Of a stretch of 64,000 nucleotides of DNA, positions 27,417-36,244 are shown one piece after another (position 1 is the first letter of the stretch; every line of letters starts with the position of its first letter). The translations under genes and the position numbers were made by a program. The notes below the pieces were generated by a model. It saw only the letters and a list, made by a program, of their open reading frames with translations, ran no database searches and was not told the DNA's origin. This DNA comes from CAZBME01 sp964645835. GTDB taxonomy: Bacteria > Desulfobacterota > Syntrophia > Syntrophales > UBA8958. Where the stretch lies: NCBI GenBank assembly GCA_964645835.1, contig CAZYDG010000092.1:1-64000 (forward strand). Direction: 5' to 3'.

Positions 27417-28121
27417 ATGATAGAGTTGAACAATGTAACCAAACAATACGGGACCATTACGGCCGTTGACCATGTCTCGTTTTCCGTCAAGGCGGGTGAA
27501 TACTTCGCCCTTCTTGGCCCGAATGGCGCGGGAAAGACAACGATTGTCAAAATGCTCCTCGACTTCACCCGGCCCACCACGGGGACCTTATCCATTGACG
27601 GTCTCTCCAGTACGAATGCCGCCTGCCGGACAGCAATCGGATATCTTGCAGAGAATCACCGTATCCCGCCTCAACTGACAGGACGGCAATACCTCACGCG
27701 CTGCACGGAATTGCTGGGCATGGACTTCCGACAGGGCGCAGATGCCTGCTTGAAGATTATCAACATGATCGGCATGGAAGGCAGGGAAGACGGCAGGGCC
27801 AATACATACTCCAAAGGCATGGTGCAGCGCTTCGGCCTTGGTGCGGCACTCTTGGGGAAGCCGAAACTGCTCATTCTCGATGAGCCGACATCGGGTCTCG
27901 ACCCCATCGGAATCAGGGAGGTTCGGCTTCTTCTGGAATCGCTGAAAGAGGACGGGATGACAATATTCCTGAATTCCCATCTCCTTTCCGAAGTCGAGAA
28001 GATTTGTGATACGGCGGCCATCATTCATCAAGGCAGGCTGATGGTGAAGGATGCGATATCCGCGATTGTCAAAGACGGCGACAGTCTGGAAGATGTATTC
28101 GTCAGCGTCGTTAAGGGTTAG
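27417..28121 (+). CDS. ABC transporter ATP-binding protein
   Basis: 234 residues. Walker A is GPNGAGKTT, the signature is YSKGMVQRFG (a variant of LSGGQ), Walker B is LLILDEPTSG and the switch His is in NSHLL. It resembles the ABC-2/CcmA-type ATPases of drug or antibiotic exporters. The permease gene follows at 8 bases. Confidence 0.95.
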   Translation: MIELNNVTKQYGTITAVDHVSFSVKAGEYFALLGPNGAGKTTIVKMLLDFTRPTTGTLSIDGLSSTNAACRTAIGYLAENHRIPPQLTGRQYLTRCTELLGMDFRQGADACLKIINMIGMEGREDGRANTYSKGMVQRFGLGAALLGKPKLLILDEPTSGLDPIGIREVRLLLESLKEDGMTIFLNSHLLSEVEKICDTAAIIHQGRLMVKDAISAIVKDGDSLEDVFVSVVKG

Positions 28122-28128
28122 CAGGGTT

Positions 28129-28968
28129 ATGACGAAAATGAAGAATCCCATCCTGAAGATTGCCAAATATGTCCTGACCGACGAAGCGCGCCAGAAGAGC
28201 TTCATCGTCATATTCATCCTTTGTGCCCTTTTTGTGTTTCTTGTTCGCGGATGTTATCAGGGGCACTACGAGGTGAACGGACAATTGCTCGACGGGAAAA
28301 GCATTATTGAAATCATTTCGAAAATCACTTTTCAGATCATCGCCGCAGGCGCCATGTTCGTTGCCGCACTTTTGTCCATGGGCGTTCTCAGGCATGATCG
28401 GGAAAACGGCATGCAGGCCGCCATTCTCTCTAAGCCCTTGACCAGGCGGCAATATATTTCAGGCAAGATCCTGGGCCTTTGGGCCTTGTCATTTCTATTT
28501 ATGTTAGTTCTGCACACCGTTTTGTTCGTTATTACATCCGTCAACATGGGGATGATAATGCCCCAATATCTGATGGCTTCTCTTCTTTGCAGTTTCAATC
28601 TGCTCTTTGTCGTTATTGCGGTCTGCTTATTCTCTCTTCTGATGCCGGATATTGCCGCGTTTCTCTCTGCTATCGGGATCGGGTTGGCCGGCTTTGCGGC
28701 CGATGGAATCCATGCCGTAAGTCAAAGCCCGATGGGTCAGATGATGATGCAGCAGGACGCATATACGAAGACTGGCGTGTCTCTCTGGGATGTCTTGTAT
28801 TATGGCTGGCCAAAGATTTCCGGCCTGCAAAGGTTGGCCGCTTCAATGATCAGTGAGGAAGGGTTTTCAAGCATGGGCGGCCTTTATCCCCTCATCAACA
28901 TTTTTCTCTATTGCCTTATACTGGGATATTTATTGTATCGGCGCTTCGATCGCATAGATATCGAGTGA
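28129..28968 (+). CDS. ABC-2-type transporter permease
   Basis: 279 residues from the ATG at 28129, which lies just after the ATPase stop; an in-frame upstream start would overlap the ATPase. About six membrane segments are visible (for example FIVIFILCALFVFLV, IIAAGAMFVAALLSMGV, LWALSFLFMLVLHTVLFV). An early cytoplasmic helix and a LRHDRENGMQAAILSKPLTRRQY loop are typical of ABC-2 permeases such as those related to NosY. Substrate unknown. Confidence 0.9.
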   Translation: MTKMKNPILKIAKYVLTDEARQKSFIVIFILCALFVFLVRGCYQGHYEVNGQLLDGKSIIEIISKITFQIIAAGAMFVAALLSMGVLRHDRENGMQAAILSKPLTRRQYISGKILGLWALSFLFMLVLHTVLFVITSVNMGMIMPQYLMASLLCSFNLLFVVIAVCLFSLLMPDIAAFLSAIGIGLAGFAADGIHAVSQSPMGQMMMQQDAYTKTGVSLWDVLYYGWPKISGLQRLAASMISEEGFSSMGGLYPLINIFLYCLILGYLLYRRFDRIDIE

Positions 28969-28971
28969 TAT

Positions 28972-29361
28972 CTACTCCAGGACCTTCACATCCGTTGCAA
29001 AATACTCCGAGTCGCCGAAACAACTCGTAGGAATGCCTTTGTGTTGTTCATAGATAACGGCCAGACGCTTTCCTACCAATTGATTGATGCGTTTGGCCAC
29101 TGCCTCGTCACGGACAGTGAAATAGAATTTCTCAGCCACGGTTCCGGGCATGGTAATCAACGCCATCTCACCCTCCCACGTCTTGCATACCCAGCCCTTC
29201 TGCCCCAGTTTTTGGACATATCCGGCCCGTTCTCCTTTGGCATAACTCCAGGTAAGGGCCGCCCAGGTATATAAGACACCACACGCTACCGGCACCAGTA
29301 TAATTGCGGCAATAACGCCGATCATTTTTTTACTCATGGGTCTGTCTGCGACCTCCTTCAT
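28972..29361 (-). CDS. Membrane-anchored hypothetical protein
   Basis: 129 residues (or 121 from the ATG at 29337). One membrane helix (KKMIGVIAAIILVPVACGVLYTW) is followed by a soluble beta-rich domain (AGYVQKLGQKGWVCKTWEGE, KFYFTVRDE, VIYEQHKGIPTSCFGDSEYF). Similar short proteins occur widely in proteobacteria under misleading names. It converges with the ABC permease gene, 3 bases apart. Function unknown. Confidence 0.7.
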   Translation of the reverse strand: MKEVADRPMSKKMIGVIAAIILVPVACGVLYTWAALTWSYAKGERAGYVQKLGQKGWVCKTWEGEMALITMPGTVAEKFYFTVRDEAVAKRINQLVGKRLAVIYEQHKGIPTSCFGDSEYFATDVKVLE

Positions 29362-29589
29362 ACCTATGTATTATTATCTATCTTCATCGCCTTTCGCAAA
29401 AAATTTATTTTCCGTGCATACTCGAATTGGCGATACAAATCAATCCCCTGATGGACAACTGTATAAAGATGGGCAACTGCATAAATCGGCATCTTAATTG
29501 CCTTGGATACATTTTTATGCTATTCTCATAACGCAAATGCTGAAATAATGCTACAAAAGCCTTATCAGGCTGCTGAATAATATATAGGC

Positions 29590-30570
29590 ATGGCCATAAT
29601 GTTTAATTCGATAATACAAGATGATTTTGTCGGCAAGTTCCTTTACAGCACTGCGGATATCGCTTCTTGTGATGACGGCATTCAATTGTCAATCTTGATG
29701 GACAGCCGGATGGAAGGCTGGATCGGAATTCCCCATGGAGGTATCAGCATGGGGATTTTCGCGGATCTGGCAATGGCCCTGGAAAACATTGCGATTCATG
29801 AAACGGGGCACTATCCCGTCACCGTCGATTACCGTCTGGCCGGCGCCGGTTTGAAAGTTAATGATGTTCTGGACTTCCATATATCGAAGTCCGCAGATGG
29901 AGTTCAGGGCGAGGCCAGTGTTGGCTCAAACCCGTTACCTTATATGTCCGCTACCATACGGTACGGTGAAAAAAACGAAGCACAAAAAGATCTTTTTTCA
30001 TCCTACCTCCCTAGTAACGTCGACCAAGTCCTTGATCGCATGATCCTCCTGCCATTTTATCGAAAGTGTTTTGTCTGCGGCACGGAGAGGGACTATCCCG
30101 GCCTCCGGAGACAATTTCATCTTTGGGACACAAACGGCAAGATCGTCGTTTCCTTTGCCGGGTTCGATGAGAAATATAAGGACAGTTTCTATAGTTTCCA
30201 TAGGGGACACTTTCTCCATCCCCTGCCTACTGCCGCACTTCTTGATGAAACGCTAGGCTGGGCAGGGTTTATGCGCACCGCTGCGGGCGCTGTTACCGTC
30301 CAGATCAGCATGACCTATTACCGGCCTGTGTCGATCAATGAAAAACTCATTTTTTTCGGACGGGGGGAACGGGTCCGGGGCAATCCAAAGGGGAGGCTTC
30401 TTTATTGGGCCTCCGGCGGCGCGGCGGCGGTACAAGGCGACGGCAGCCTGGAGGTTGTCGCCAGCGCATCCGGCCAATGGTTCGCTGTTCATGAACTTAC
30501 CGAACAGATGAAAACGGCATTGCTTCCGGAAGAGCTGATGGTAAGGGCCTTCGAACTGGCAAAAGTATAA
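29590..30570 (+). CDS. Double hotdog-domain protein
   Basis: 326 residues in two hotdog halves. The first (about 20-130) has IPHGGISMGIFADLAMALE, the PaaI-like active-site pattern. The second (about 190-315) has HPLPTAALLDETLGWAG and SMTYYRPVSINEKL. Between them is a YRKCFVCG segment with a Cys pair, common in FcoT/thioesterase-like proteins. It probably acts on an acyl-CoA or acyl-ACP. No closely linked partner: a single gene convergent with TerC. Confidence 0.7.
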   Translation: MAIMFNSIIQDDFVGKFLYSTADIASCDDGIQLSILMDSRMEGWIGIPHGGISMGIFADLAMALENIAIHETGHYPVTVDYRLAGAGLKVNDVLDFHISKSADGVQGEASVGSNPLPYMSATIRYGEKNEAQKDLFSSYLPSNVDQVLDRMILLPFYRKCFVCGTERDYPGLRRQFHLWDTNGKIVVSFAGFDEKYKDSFYSFHRGHFLHPLPTAALLDETLGWAGFMRTAAGAVTVQISMTYYRPVSINEKLIFFGRGERVRGNPKGRLLYWASGGAAAVQGDGSLEVVASASGQWFAVHELTEQMKTALLPEELMVRAFELAKV

Positions 30571-30579
30571 AAGCGTAAT

Positions 30580-31299
30580 TTATTCCGTCCGACTTCCCTT
30601 TTTCCTGCCCCATTTCATCCACAATTTGGCTGCGATGACCACTCCAACTGCACAAAACACCTGAAAGGCGTAATCGACAGCGCTTGAAGGATGGAGCCAC
30701 TTTATGATCACGGCATCGTTCATGATCATCTCCCCGCCCACTCTTCCGAGAACAGCTCCTCCAATAAGTGTAATCACGGGGAAACGCTCCATCAGGTTTG
30801 ACAGGATAGAGCTGCTGAAAACAACAATGGGAATGCTCATCGCCAAACCGAAAATCAGCAGAAAGAGATCGCCGCCGGCGGCCCCGGCAACGGCAAGGAC
30901 ATTGTCGAGGGACATGCTCACATCGGCAATCAGGATGATCTGAATGGCCTGCCACAGGTTTGCCGCCTCCTTTCCTTGTCCTTCACCAGGCTCTCCCTCA
31001 ATGAGTAGTTTAATGGCAATCCAGAGGATCACTATTCCTCCAGCAAGCTTTACAAACTTCAGGTCAAGCAGCAATATGACAAAGCAAGCCAGGACAATCC
31101 GCAATAAAACAGCAGCCCCGGTTCCCAGCATAATCCCCTTGCGGCGTTGTTCCTTGGGCAGATTACGGACTGCCATGGCAATGACGACGGCATTGTCGCC
31201 GGACAGAATAAGATCGATGAACAATATGTTCAGGATGGATAAAAAGAAGGCCAAGGACCATTCGATATGAAACAGTGCAGGCCAATCGAGGTTCAACAT
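30580..31299 (-). CDS. TerC/YjbE-family integral membrane protein
   Basis: 239 residues with about seven hydrophobic segments. The TerC signature DLILSGDNAVVIAMA and the matching DVSMSLDNVLAVAG in the second half mark the internal repeat of this family. The family is linked to metal (Mn2+ or tellurite) tolerance. Acidic residues in the two signatures probably bind a cation. Monocistronic. Confidence 0.92.
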   Translation of the reverse strand: MLNLDWPALFHIEWSLAFFLSILNILFIDLILSGDNAVVIAMAVRNLPKEQRRKGIMLGTGAAVLLRIVLACFVILLLDLKFVKLAGGIVILWIAIKLLIEGEPGEGQGKEAANLWQAIQIILIADVSMSLDNVLAVAGAAGGDLFLLIFGLAMSIPIVVFSSSILSNLMERFPVITLIGGAVLGRVGGEMIMNDAVIIKWLHPSSAVDYAFQVFCAVGVVIAAKLWMKWGRKKGSRTE

Positions 31300-31458
31300 A
31301 AGATATTATTGAATTCCCTTCTTATTCAGAATATAAGTTCTAAGGTGCTATCACAATGTACGATAATATTCTGCTATTTTCTCTTATATCCTTGATATGA
31401 TAGATTCGTTCGCTATAAATTCTATGCTATGGAACATCCGACATCAAAGTGAAAACCC

Positions 31459-32382
31459 ATGAGCTTTATTCACCAGCTGGCTGATAATCTCTTTCTTATC
31501 GATCTGGATCTCGACCGCCGGGGCTTTCGGCAATTTATCAGCGCCTGGCTTTATATGCGTAAAGAATCGGTATTTCTCGTCGATCCGGGACCGCAGTCCA
31601 CCTATCCCATGCTTCAGTCCGCTCTTGAAACCGCAAAAATCAAGCACATTGACACCGTTTTACTGACCCACATCCACATCGATCATGCAGGGTGCATAGG
31701 CCGGCTCCTCCGCGATTATCCGCAGGCCCGGCTCATCTGCCATCCCAGGGCTTTTCGTTTTCTCATGGATCCGGCCCGGTTATGGGAAGAATCGCGCAAA
31801 GTCCTGGGTTCTCTTATCGACGATTATGGCCCCATGGAACCGGTCTCCGAAAACGCCTTATCCTTTGCTGAGAAAGCGGTTATCGGCAACACGGAGATCC
31901 ACGCCGTCGAAACGCCTGGACACGCCCCTCATCACCTCAGTTTCTTCATAGATGACATCCTGTTCGCCGGAGAAATGGCGGGCGTTCACTATCCCATGGC
32001 CAGCTCTTTTTACTTACGGCCGGCGACACCCCCCGTTTTTTGGTATGATACATTCCGGTCATCTTTTGAAAAACTATCCGTCCTGCCGGCCCGCTTTTTG
32101 TGTTTTGGCCATTATGGCTGCCGGAACGATCCACAAGAAATCCTGGCGAAAGCGGCAGGGCAGATTGAACTATGGCTCCACTGCATCAGAAACATACTTC
32201 ATCTTCACAATGATGAATCGTTCCTGATATCCGTCTTCGATGAGCTTCTTGCGCTAGATCCCCTTCTGGCAGACTATCCAGCCTTACCTTCCGACATCAG
32301 GGAGCGCGAATGGTTTTTTATCCGCAACAGCATCAGGGGCATGGCAGCCTATCTTCTCGACAAGCAGGGTAAGATGTCCTGA
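31459..32382 (+). CDS. Metallo-beta-lactamase-fold hydrolase
   Basis: 307 residues. LLTHIHIDHAG gives the HXHXDH metal site, VETPGHAPHH a third ligand, and FAGEMAG and CFGHYG further ligands. The C-terminal 90 residues are helical. It is similar in layout to the gene at 23508 but clearly a different subgroup. Likely a hydrolase of thioesters or lactones; substrate not predictable. Confidence 0.9.
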   Translation: MSFIHQLADNLFLIDLDLDRRGFRQFISAWLYMRKESVFLVDPGPQSTYPMLQSALETAKIKHIDTVLLTHIHIDHAGCIGRLLRDYPQARLICHPRAFRFLMDPARLWEESRKVLGSLIDDYGPMEPVSENALSFAEKAVIGNTEIHAVETPGHAPHHLSFFIDDILFAGEMAGVHYPMASSFYLRPATPPVFWYDTFRSSFEKLSVLPARFLCFGHYGCRNDPQEILAKAAGQIELWLHCIRNILHLHNDESFLISVFDELLALDPLLADYPALPSDIREREWFFIRNSIRGMAAYLLDKQGKMS

Positions 32383-32400
32383 CCAATCCGGCTTAACCGG

Positions 32401-33018
32401 TCAACAGATAAGGTCTTCCAATATCCGCTGCGACTGCCTCTCGATATCTTCGTGAAGGCTGTTACCATGGGCATCCATGGTCACGACGGCAGGAAAATCC
32501 TTCACTTCGATAACCCACATCGCTTCAGGCATACCGAATTCAAGCTTGTGGACACCTAGCACCCGGACAACGGTTTGGGCGATCAGGGATGCTGCGCCGC
32601 CGATGGCATGGAGGTAAACTGCGGGAACTTCCCGGCAGGCCTTGAGTGTTTCCATCCCCATGCCGCCTTTCCCGATGACGGCCTTGATGTTGAAGTGTTT
32701 CATAACGGCCCCCTGGTAAGGCTCTTCCCTTATACTTGTCGTAGGGCCGGCAGCTACGAAGCGATACTCCTCCGCCTCGAATGTGGCGACAACGGGACCA
32801 CAATGATAGATGGCGCCGCCATTCAGCAATGGACGGAGCGCGCCATAGATCCTTCCATCCTCTTCCGATGGCTTTTTACTCATCCGGATAAACAGATCCG
32901 TCAGCCATTTATGGGCCGCATCGCGGCCCGTGACGATCACGCCGCTCAACAAAACCGGATCACCTACAGACAGGGGACGAATCACATCATCTTGCAGTGG
33001 AATGTTAATGGTTTTCAT
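32401..33018 (-). CDS. Fumarate hydratase/tartrate dehydratase beta subunit
   Basis: About 205 residues from the ATG at 33018, which has GGGAG at a proper distance; the in-frame ATG at 33033 overlaps the alpha-subunit stop. The swivelling beta domain is shown by LLSGVIVTGRDAAHKWL, HCGPVV and GPTTSIREEPY, plus the KGGMG motif. With the upstream gene it forms the two-subunit, 4Fe-4S, class I fumarase or L-tartrate dehydratase. Which acid is used cannot be told from the sequence; fumarase is the commoner role in anaerobes. Confidence 0.9.
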   Translation of the reverse strand: MKTINIPLQDDVIRPLSVGDPVLLSGVIVTGRDAAHKWLTDLFIRMSKKPSEEDGRIYGALRPLLNGGAIYHCGPVVATFEAEEYRFVAAGPTTSIREEPYQGAVMKHFNIKAVIGKGGMGMETLKACREVPAVYLHAIGGAASLIAQTVVRVLGVHKLEFGMPEAMWVIEVKDFPAVVTMDAHGNSLHEDIERQSQRILEDLIC

Positions 33019-33032
33019 GTCCGCTTCTCCCA

Positions 33033-33905
33033 TTATTCATAGACGATCTTATCGTCGGAAACAATCATACGCCGGCGCCTGCAGGCCCAGCACATGTACG
33101 AGACGGTAACAAAATAGCTTGCCGGATGTCGGGTAAGGGCCGCAATCTTTACCCCCAGGACCGTAGTACAACCGCCAAATCCCATGGGGCCGATGCCCAA
33201 TTGATTGGCCTGCGCCATAATCCGCCTTTCGAGGTCAGCTAGAGCGGGATATTGATGACAATCGGACAACTTCCGCAATAATACGGCCTTGGAGGCCTCA
33301 TAGCTGGAACTGCGGTCCCCGCCGATGGCAACACCCAGGATTCCGGGCGCACATCCCTGGCCCTGGGCCTTCTGAACGGCATGGAGGACAACCTTACGCA
33401 CACCATCCAGGTCCCGGGCAGCGTGGAGTTGTGCATTCGGGAGGGCATACTGGGTCCCGACATTTTCACTACCTCCACCTTTGAGGATAAGATTCATGGT
33501 CAGCACGTCACCTGCCGCCTCTTGAAAATGTATGACGGGGAAATCGCGCCCCCCCACATTGTTGCCTGTGTTGATTTCCGCCAGGGCATCAACGGCATTC
33601 GGGCGGAGATACGATCGTTTGGTTGCCTCGATAACGGCTTCGGTAATCTGATGTCTTATTCCCGCAAAGGAATTTTCTGCAGGAACGGAAACAAAAAATA
33701 AAGGCGTTCCCGTATCCTGACAGATGGGCGTCGAATCCCGCCGTGAAATCTCAATATTTTGTAAAATGGTTTCCAAGGCTCCTCTGGCTGCCGAACCCGT
33801 CTCTTCGCGCTGAAACGCCTCCCGCAAGGCCCCTTCCACATCGGAAGGCAAATCCGTTGAAGTTAAGCGGATCAACTCAATGATATCTTTCGTAATATCT
33901 TTCAT
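33033..33905 (-). CDS. Fumarate hydratase/tartrate dehydratase alpha subunit
   Basis: 290 residues. The Fe-S cluster ligands are probably the cysteines in PICQDTGTP, QGQGCAPGILG and FGGCTTVLG, with GGDRSSSYEASKAVLLRK nearby. It holds the catalytic 4Fe-4S cluster for hydration of fumarate (or dehydration of tartrate). AGGAGAGG precedes the ATG. It is transcribed with the beta subunit. Confidence 0.95.
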   Translation of the reverse strand: MKDITKDIIELIRLTSTDLPSDVEGALREAFQREETGSAARGALETILQNIEISRRDSTPICQDTGTPLFFVSVPAENSFAGIRHQITEAVIEATKRSYLRPNAVDALAEINTGNNVGGRDFPVIHFQEAAGDVLTMNLILKGGGSENVGTQYALPNAQLHAARDLDGVRKVVLHAVQKAQGQGCAPGILGVAIGGDRSSSYEASKAVLLRKLSDCHQYPALADLERRIMAQANQLGIGPMGFGGCTTVLGVKIAALTRHPASYFVTVSYMCWACRRRRMIVSDDKIVYE

Positions 33906-34003
33906 AACGCCTCTCCTGGCTGTTTCACGATCAAAATGTGCCTGAACGAGAAAGACCTTTAGCGAAGGATCAAGGATTCTTCAAGGGATATTTCTTCTAA
34001 ACA

Positions 34004-34200
34004 AATCCACCACCAAAACCCAAAAACTTTAATGCACATATGACGAAGAGCAGCAGGGTATTGGTTTGGAGGTGAATTGGATTTTTCCAACCCGTATCAG
34101 TGGTGTCATCTGCAGATAAAATTGAGGAAAAATCCCTGATCCGGAAGACCAAGGCCCTACTGCGATCCGTTCGATTCGTCTGATATTTGTTGGTGGATTG
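34004..34200. repeat. MITE-like repeat, family C, copy 1
   Basis: Bounded by AATCCACCACC on the left and GGTGGATT on the right (inverted). The interior shares blocks with the element at 61454-61698: TTGGATTTTTCC..CGTATCA, GTCATCTGC, AAATCCCTGA.CCGGAAG and CCAAGGCCC. It contains no gene and looks like a non-autonomous element of about 200 bp. It fills part of the 400-base gap between the fumarase and YjbQ genes. Confidence 0.7.
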
Positions 34201-34304
34201 CGGTTTAACCTGTATTGGAACATTATTTTATGCTATGAAAATATAGCGTCGCATTATCAAATCCGAAATAGAAGGATAACACCAAACACCGAGGTCGTAA
34301 ACCC

Positions 34305-34712
34305 ATGCCGTCATTTACCGTCAAGACATCATCACAATGCGAAATGATCGATATTACGAAGCGGATAAGCGATATTCTCCGGAAAGAAGGTACGATGGAG
34401 GGCATCTGCCAGGTCTTCGTTCCCCATACGACAGCCGCAGTCACGATCAACGAAAACGCGGACCCTGACGTTCCCAGGGATATCCTCATGATCCTCGACC
34501 GGGTGGTTCCCCTTCGCGGCGGTTACCGGCATATGGAAGGAAATTCCGCGGCCCATGCAAAGGCGTCCCTCATCGGGGCTTCGGAAACCGTCTTTATTGA
34601 GAATGGACACCTTGTTCTCGGCACATGGCAATCCGTATTTTTTTGTGAATTCGACGGACCAAGGACCCGCCAGGTGATCGTGAAGATTCTTTCAGGCCAT
34701 AGCTCTCCCTGA
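34305..34712 (+). CDS. yjbQ: YjbQ/UPF0047 family protein
   Basis: 135 residues, the usual size. Conserved family residues are visible in HTTAAVTINENADPDVPRDI, HMEGNSAAHAKASLIG and GTWQSVFFCEFDGPR. Some members have weak thiamine-phosphate synthase activity in vitro, and the true role is unclear. It is followed 33 bases on by an MFS transporter. Confidence 0.94.
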   Translation: MPSFTVKTSSQCEMIDITKRISDILRKEGTMEGICQVFVPHTTAAVTINENADPDVPRDILMILDRVVPLRGGYRHMEGNSAAHAKASLIGASETVFIENGHLVLGTWQSVFFCEFDGPRTRQVIVKILSGHSSP

Positions 34713-34745
34713 TCGTCACAGACATGAAAGAGCTTATCAACGCCT

Positions 34746-36209
34746 GTGGATATTAAGAAAAACATAGACAACAAGCGCAAGGGATATTCGATTGTCATCA
34801 GCGTCGCCCTTGCCGTCTTCATGGTCCGCCTGGACAGCTACATCGTCAATATATCCCTGCCGACGATTTCACGATACTTTCATGTGGACATGGGAGAAAT
34901 ATCGTGGGTCATCATCTCCTATCTGTTGGTTATGACCGGCAGCATGCTCATCTTTGGGAAACTGGCCGACAAGATTGGCCTGAAGAAGATCTTCATCGGC
35001 GGATACGTTTTTTTTACTGTGGGGTCCTTGCTTTGTGGCCTTTCACCTTCGATCCTTCTCCTTAACATATCACGTGGCATTCAGGGTATCGGCGGCGCCA
35101 TGATGGTGACAAGCGCTTTTGCCATCATTTCCCATTATCTGCCGGTGGAGCATACAGGATGGGCCTTCGGCATCTGCGCATTTGCGAACTCCCTGGGCAT
35201 CATGATCGGCGCCCCCCTGGGCGGTCTGCTGACAGGCTTCTTCTCCTGGCAATTGATATTCCTGATCAATATCCCCGTCGGTGTTTTTGCCGTCATCGTC
35301 GCCCGGCGCGCCCTGCCTGCCGATAACGTGTCAGCTTCCATCAAAGACACCCCTTTCGATCTGGCGGGTTCAGCCTTGAGTTTTATCGCCGTTTCCGCCT
35401 TTATCTTCGTCCTCACTATGGGCCGGACAATGGGATGGACATCTGTTTTCGTCTTAACGGCGGCAGGAGTGGCCCTTGTTGCACTGCCGCTTTTTGTGAT
35501 CCGGGAAAGAAGCTTTGCGGACCCGATCCTTGATTTTTCAATCTTCGAAAACCGTGACTTCACCTTCGCCAACGTAACAACCCTGCTGGCCCTCATGCTC
35601 CTTTCCGGGGGAAATTTCCTCATGCCCTTTTATCTCGAAATGGTGAAGGGCTTGAGGCCGGAATATGTCGGCGCCGTGATCCTCATCTATTCCATCGTTT
35701 ACATGCCCATCGGGCTTTATTCCGGCAGGCTCTCCGACCGCATCTCGCCTTCAGTCATCAGTTCCACCGCCTGCCTTATCGCATTAGGGGCCTGCCTGAC
35801 TTTTACGTTTACCCTGACCCTTCCAGGGCTTATGCCGCCTGTCTTATTTCTGATTCTTCTGGCAATCGGTTATGGATTCTTTTTCTCTTCCAACAACCAC
35901 CTCGTCATGTCTCTTGCGCCTGCCGATCACCAGGGAAGCGCCTCCGGCATCTACAGTACGGTCATGAACGTCGGCATGGTACTGGGCGTCTGTATCTTCG
36001 AAGGCTCCTTTTCACTATCCCTTCCATCCGGTTTGTCCATCAAGCATATACCGCCGGTTCAAGGGGACGATCATCTTATCGGCCTTTTAACGATTGCTTT
36101 CCAGCATGCCTTTATGGTCGGCTGCGTTATATGTTTTCTGGCATTTATGTTTTCTTTACCGTGGAAGCGAATCTTTTTCTCTAAAGCAAAAAAATGTGAT
36201 AATGGTTAA
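34746..36209 (+). CDS. DHA2-family MFS transporter
   Basis: 487 residues with 14 predicted membrane segments, as in EmrB/QacA-type drug:proton antiporters. The motif SYIVNISLPTISRYF at the start of TM1 and LADKIGLKKIFIGGY (motif A) are present. It uses a GTG start at 34746 with a weak ribosome-binding site. Its position just ahead of the NCS2 permease and Scm cassette may be chance, or it may export the product; there is no direct evidence. Confidence 0.92.
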   Translation: MDIKKNIDNKRKGYSIVISVALAVFMVRLDSYIVNISLPTISRYFHVDMGEISWVIISYLLVMTGSMLIFGKLADKIGLKKIFIGGYVFFTVGSLLCGLSPSILLLNISRGIQGIGGAMMVTSAFAIISHYLPVEHTGWAFGICAFANSLGIMIGAPLGGLLTGFFSWQLIFLINIPVGVFAVIVARRALPADNVSASIKDTPFDLAGSALSFIAVSAFIFVLTMGRTMGWTSVFVLTAAGVALVALPLFVIRERSFADPILDFSIFENRDFTFANVTTLLALMLLSGGNFLMPFYLEMVKGLRPEYVGAVILIYSIVYMPIGLYSGRLSDRISPSVISSTACLIALGACLTFTFTLTLPGLMPPVLFLILLAIGYGFFFSSNNHLVMSLAPADHQGSASGIYSTVMNVGMVLGVCIFEGSFSLSLPSGLSIKHIPPVQGDDHLIGLLTIAFQHAFMVGCVICFLAFMFSLPWKRIFFSKAKKCDNG

Positions 36210-36244
36210 TGCTATGAATATTAACCTTGAGACGGACTCCCATT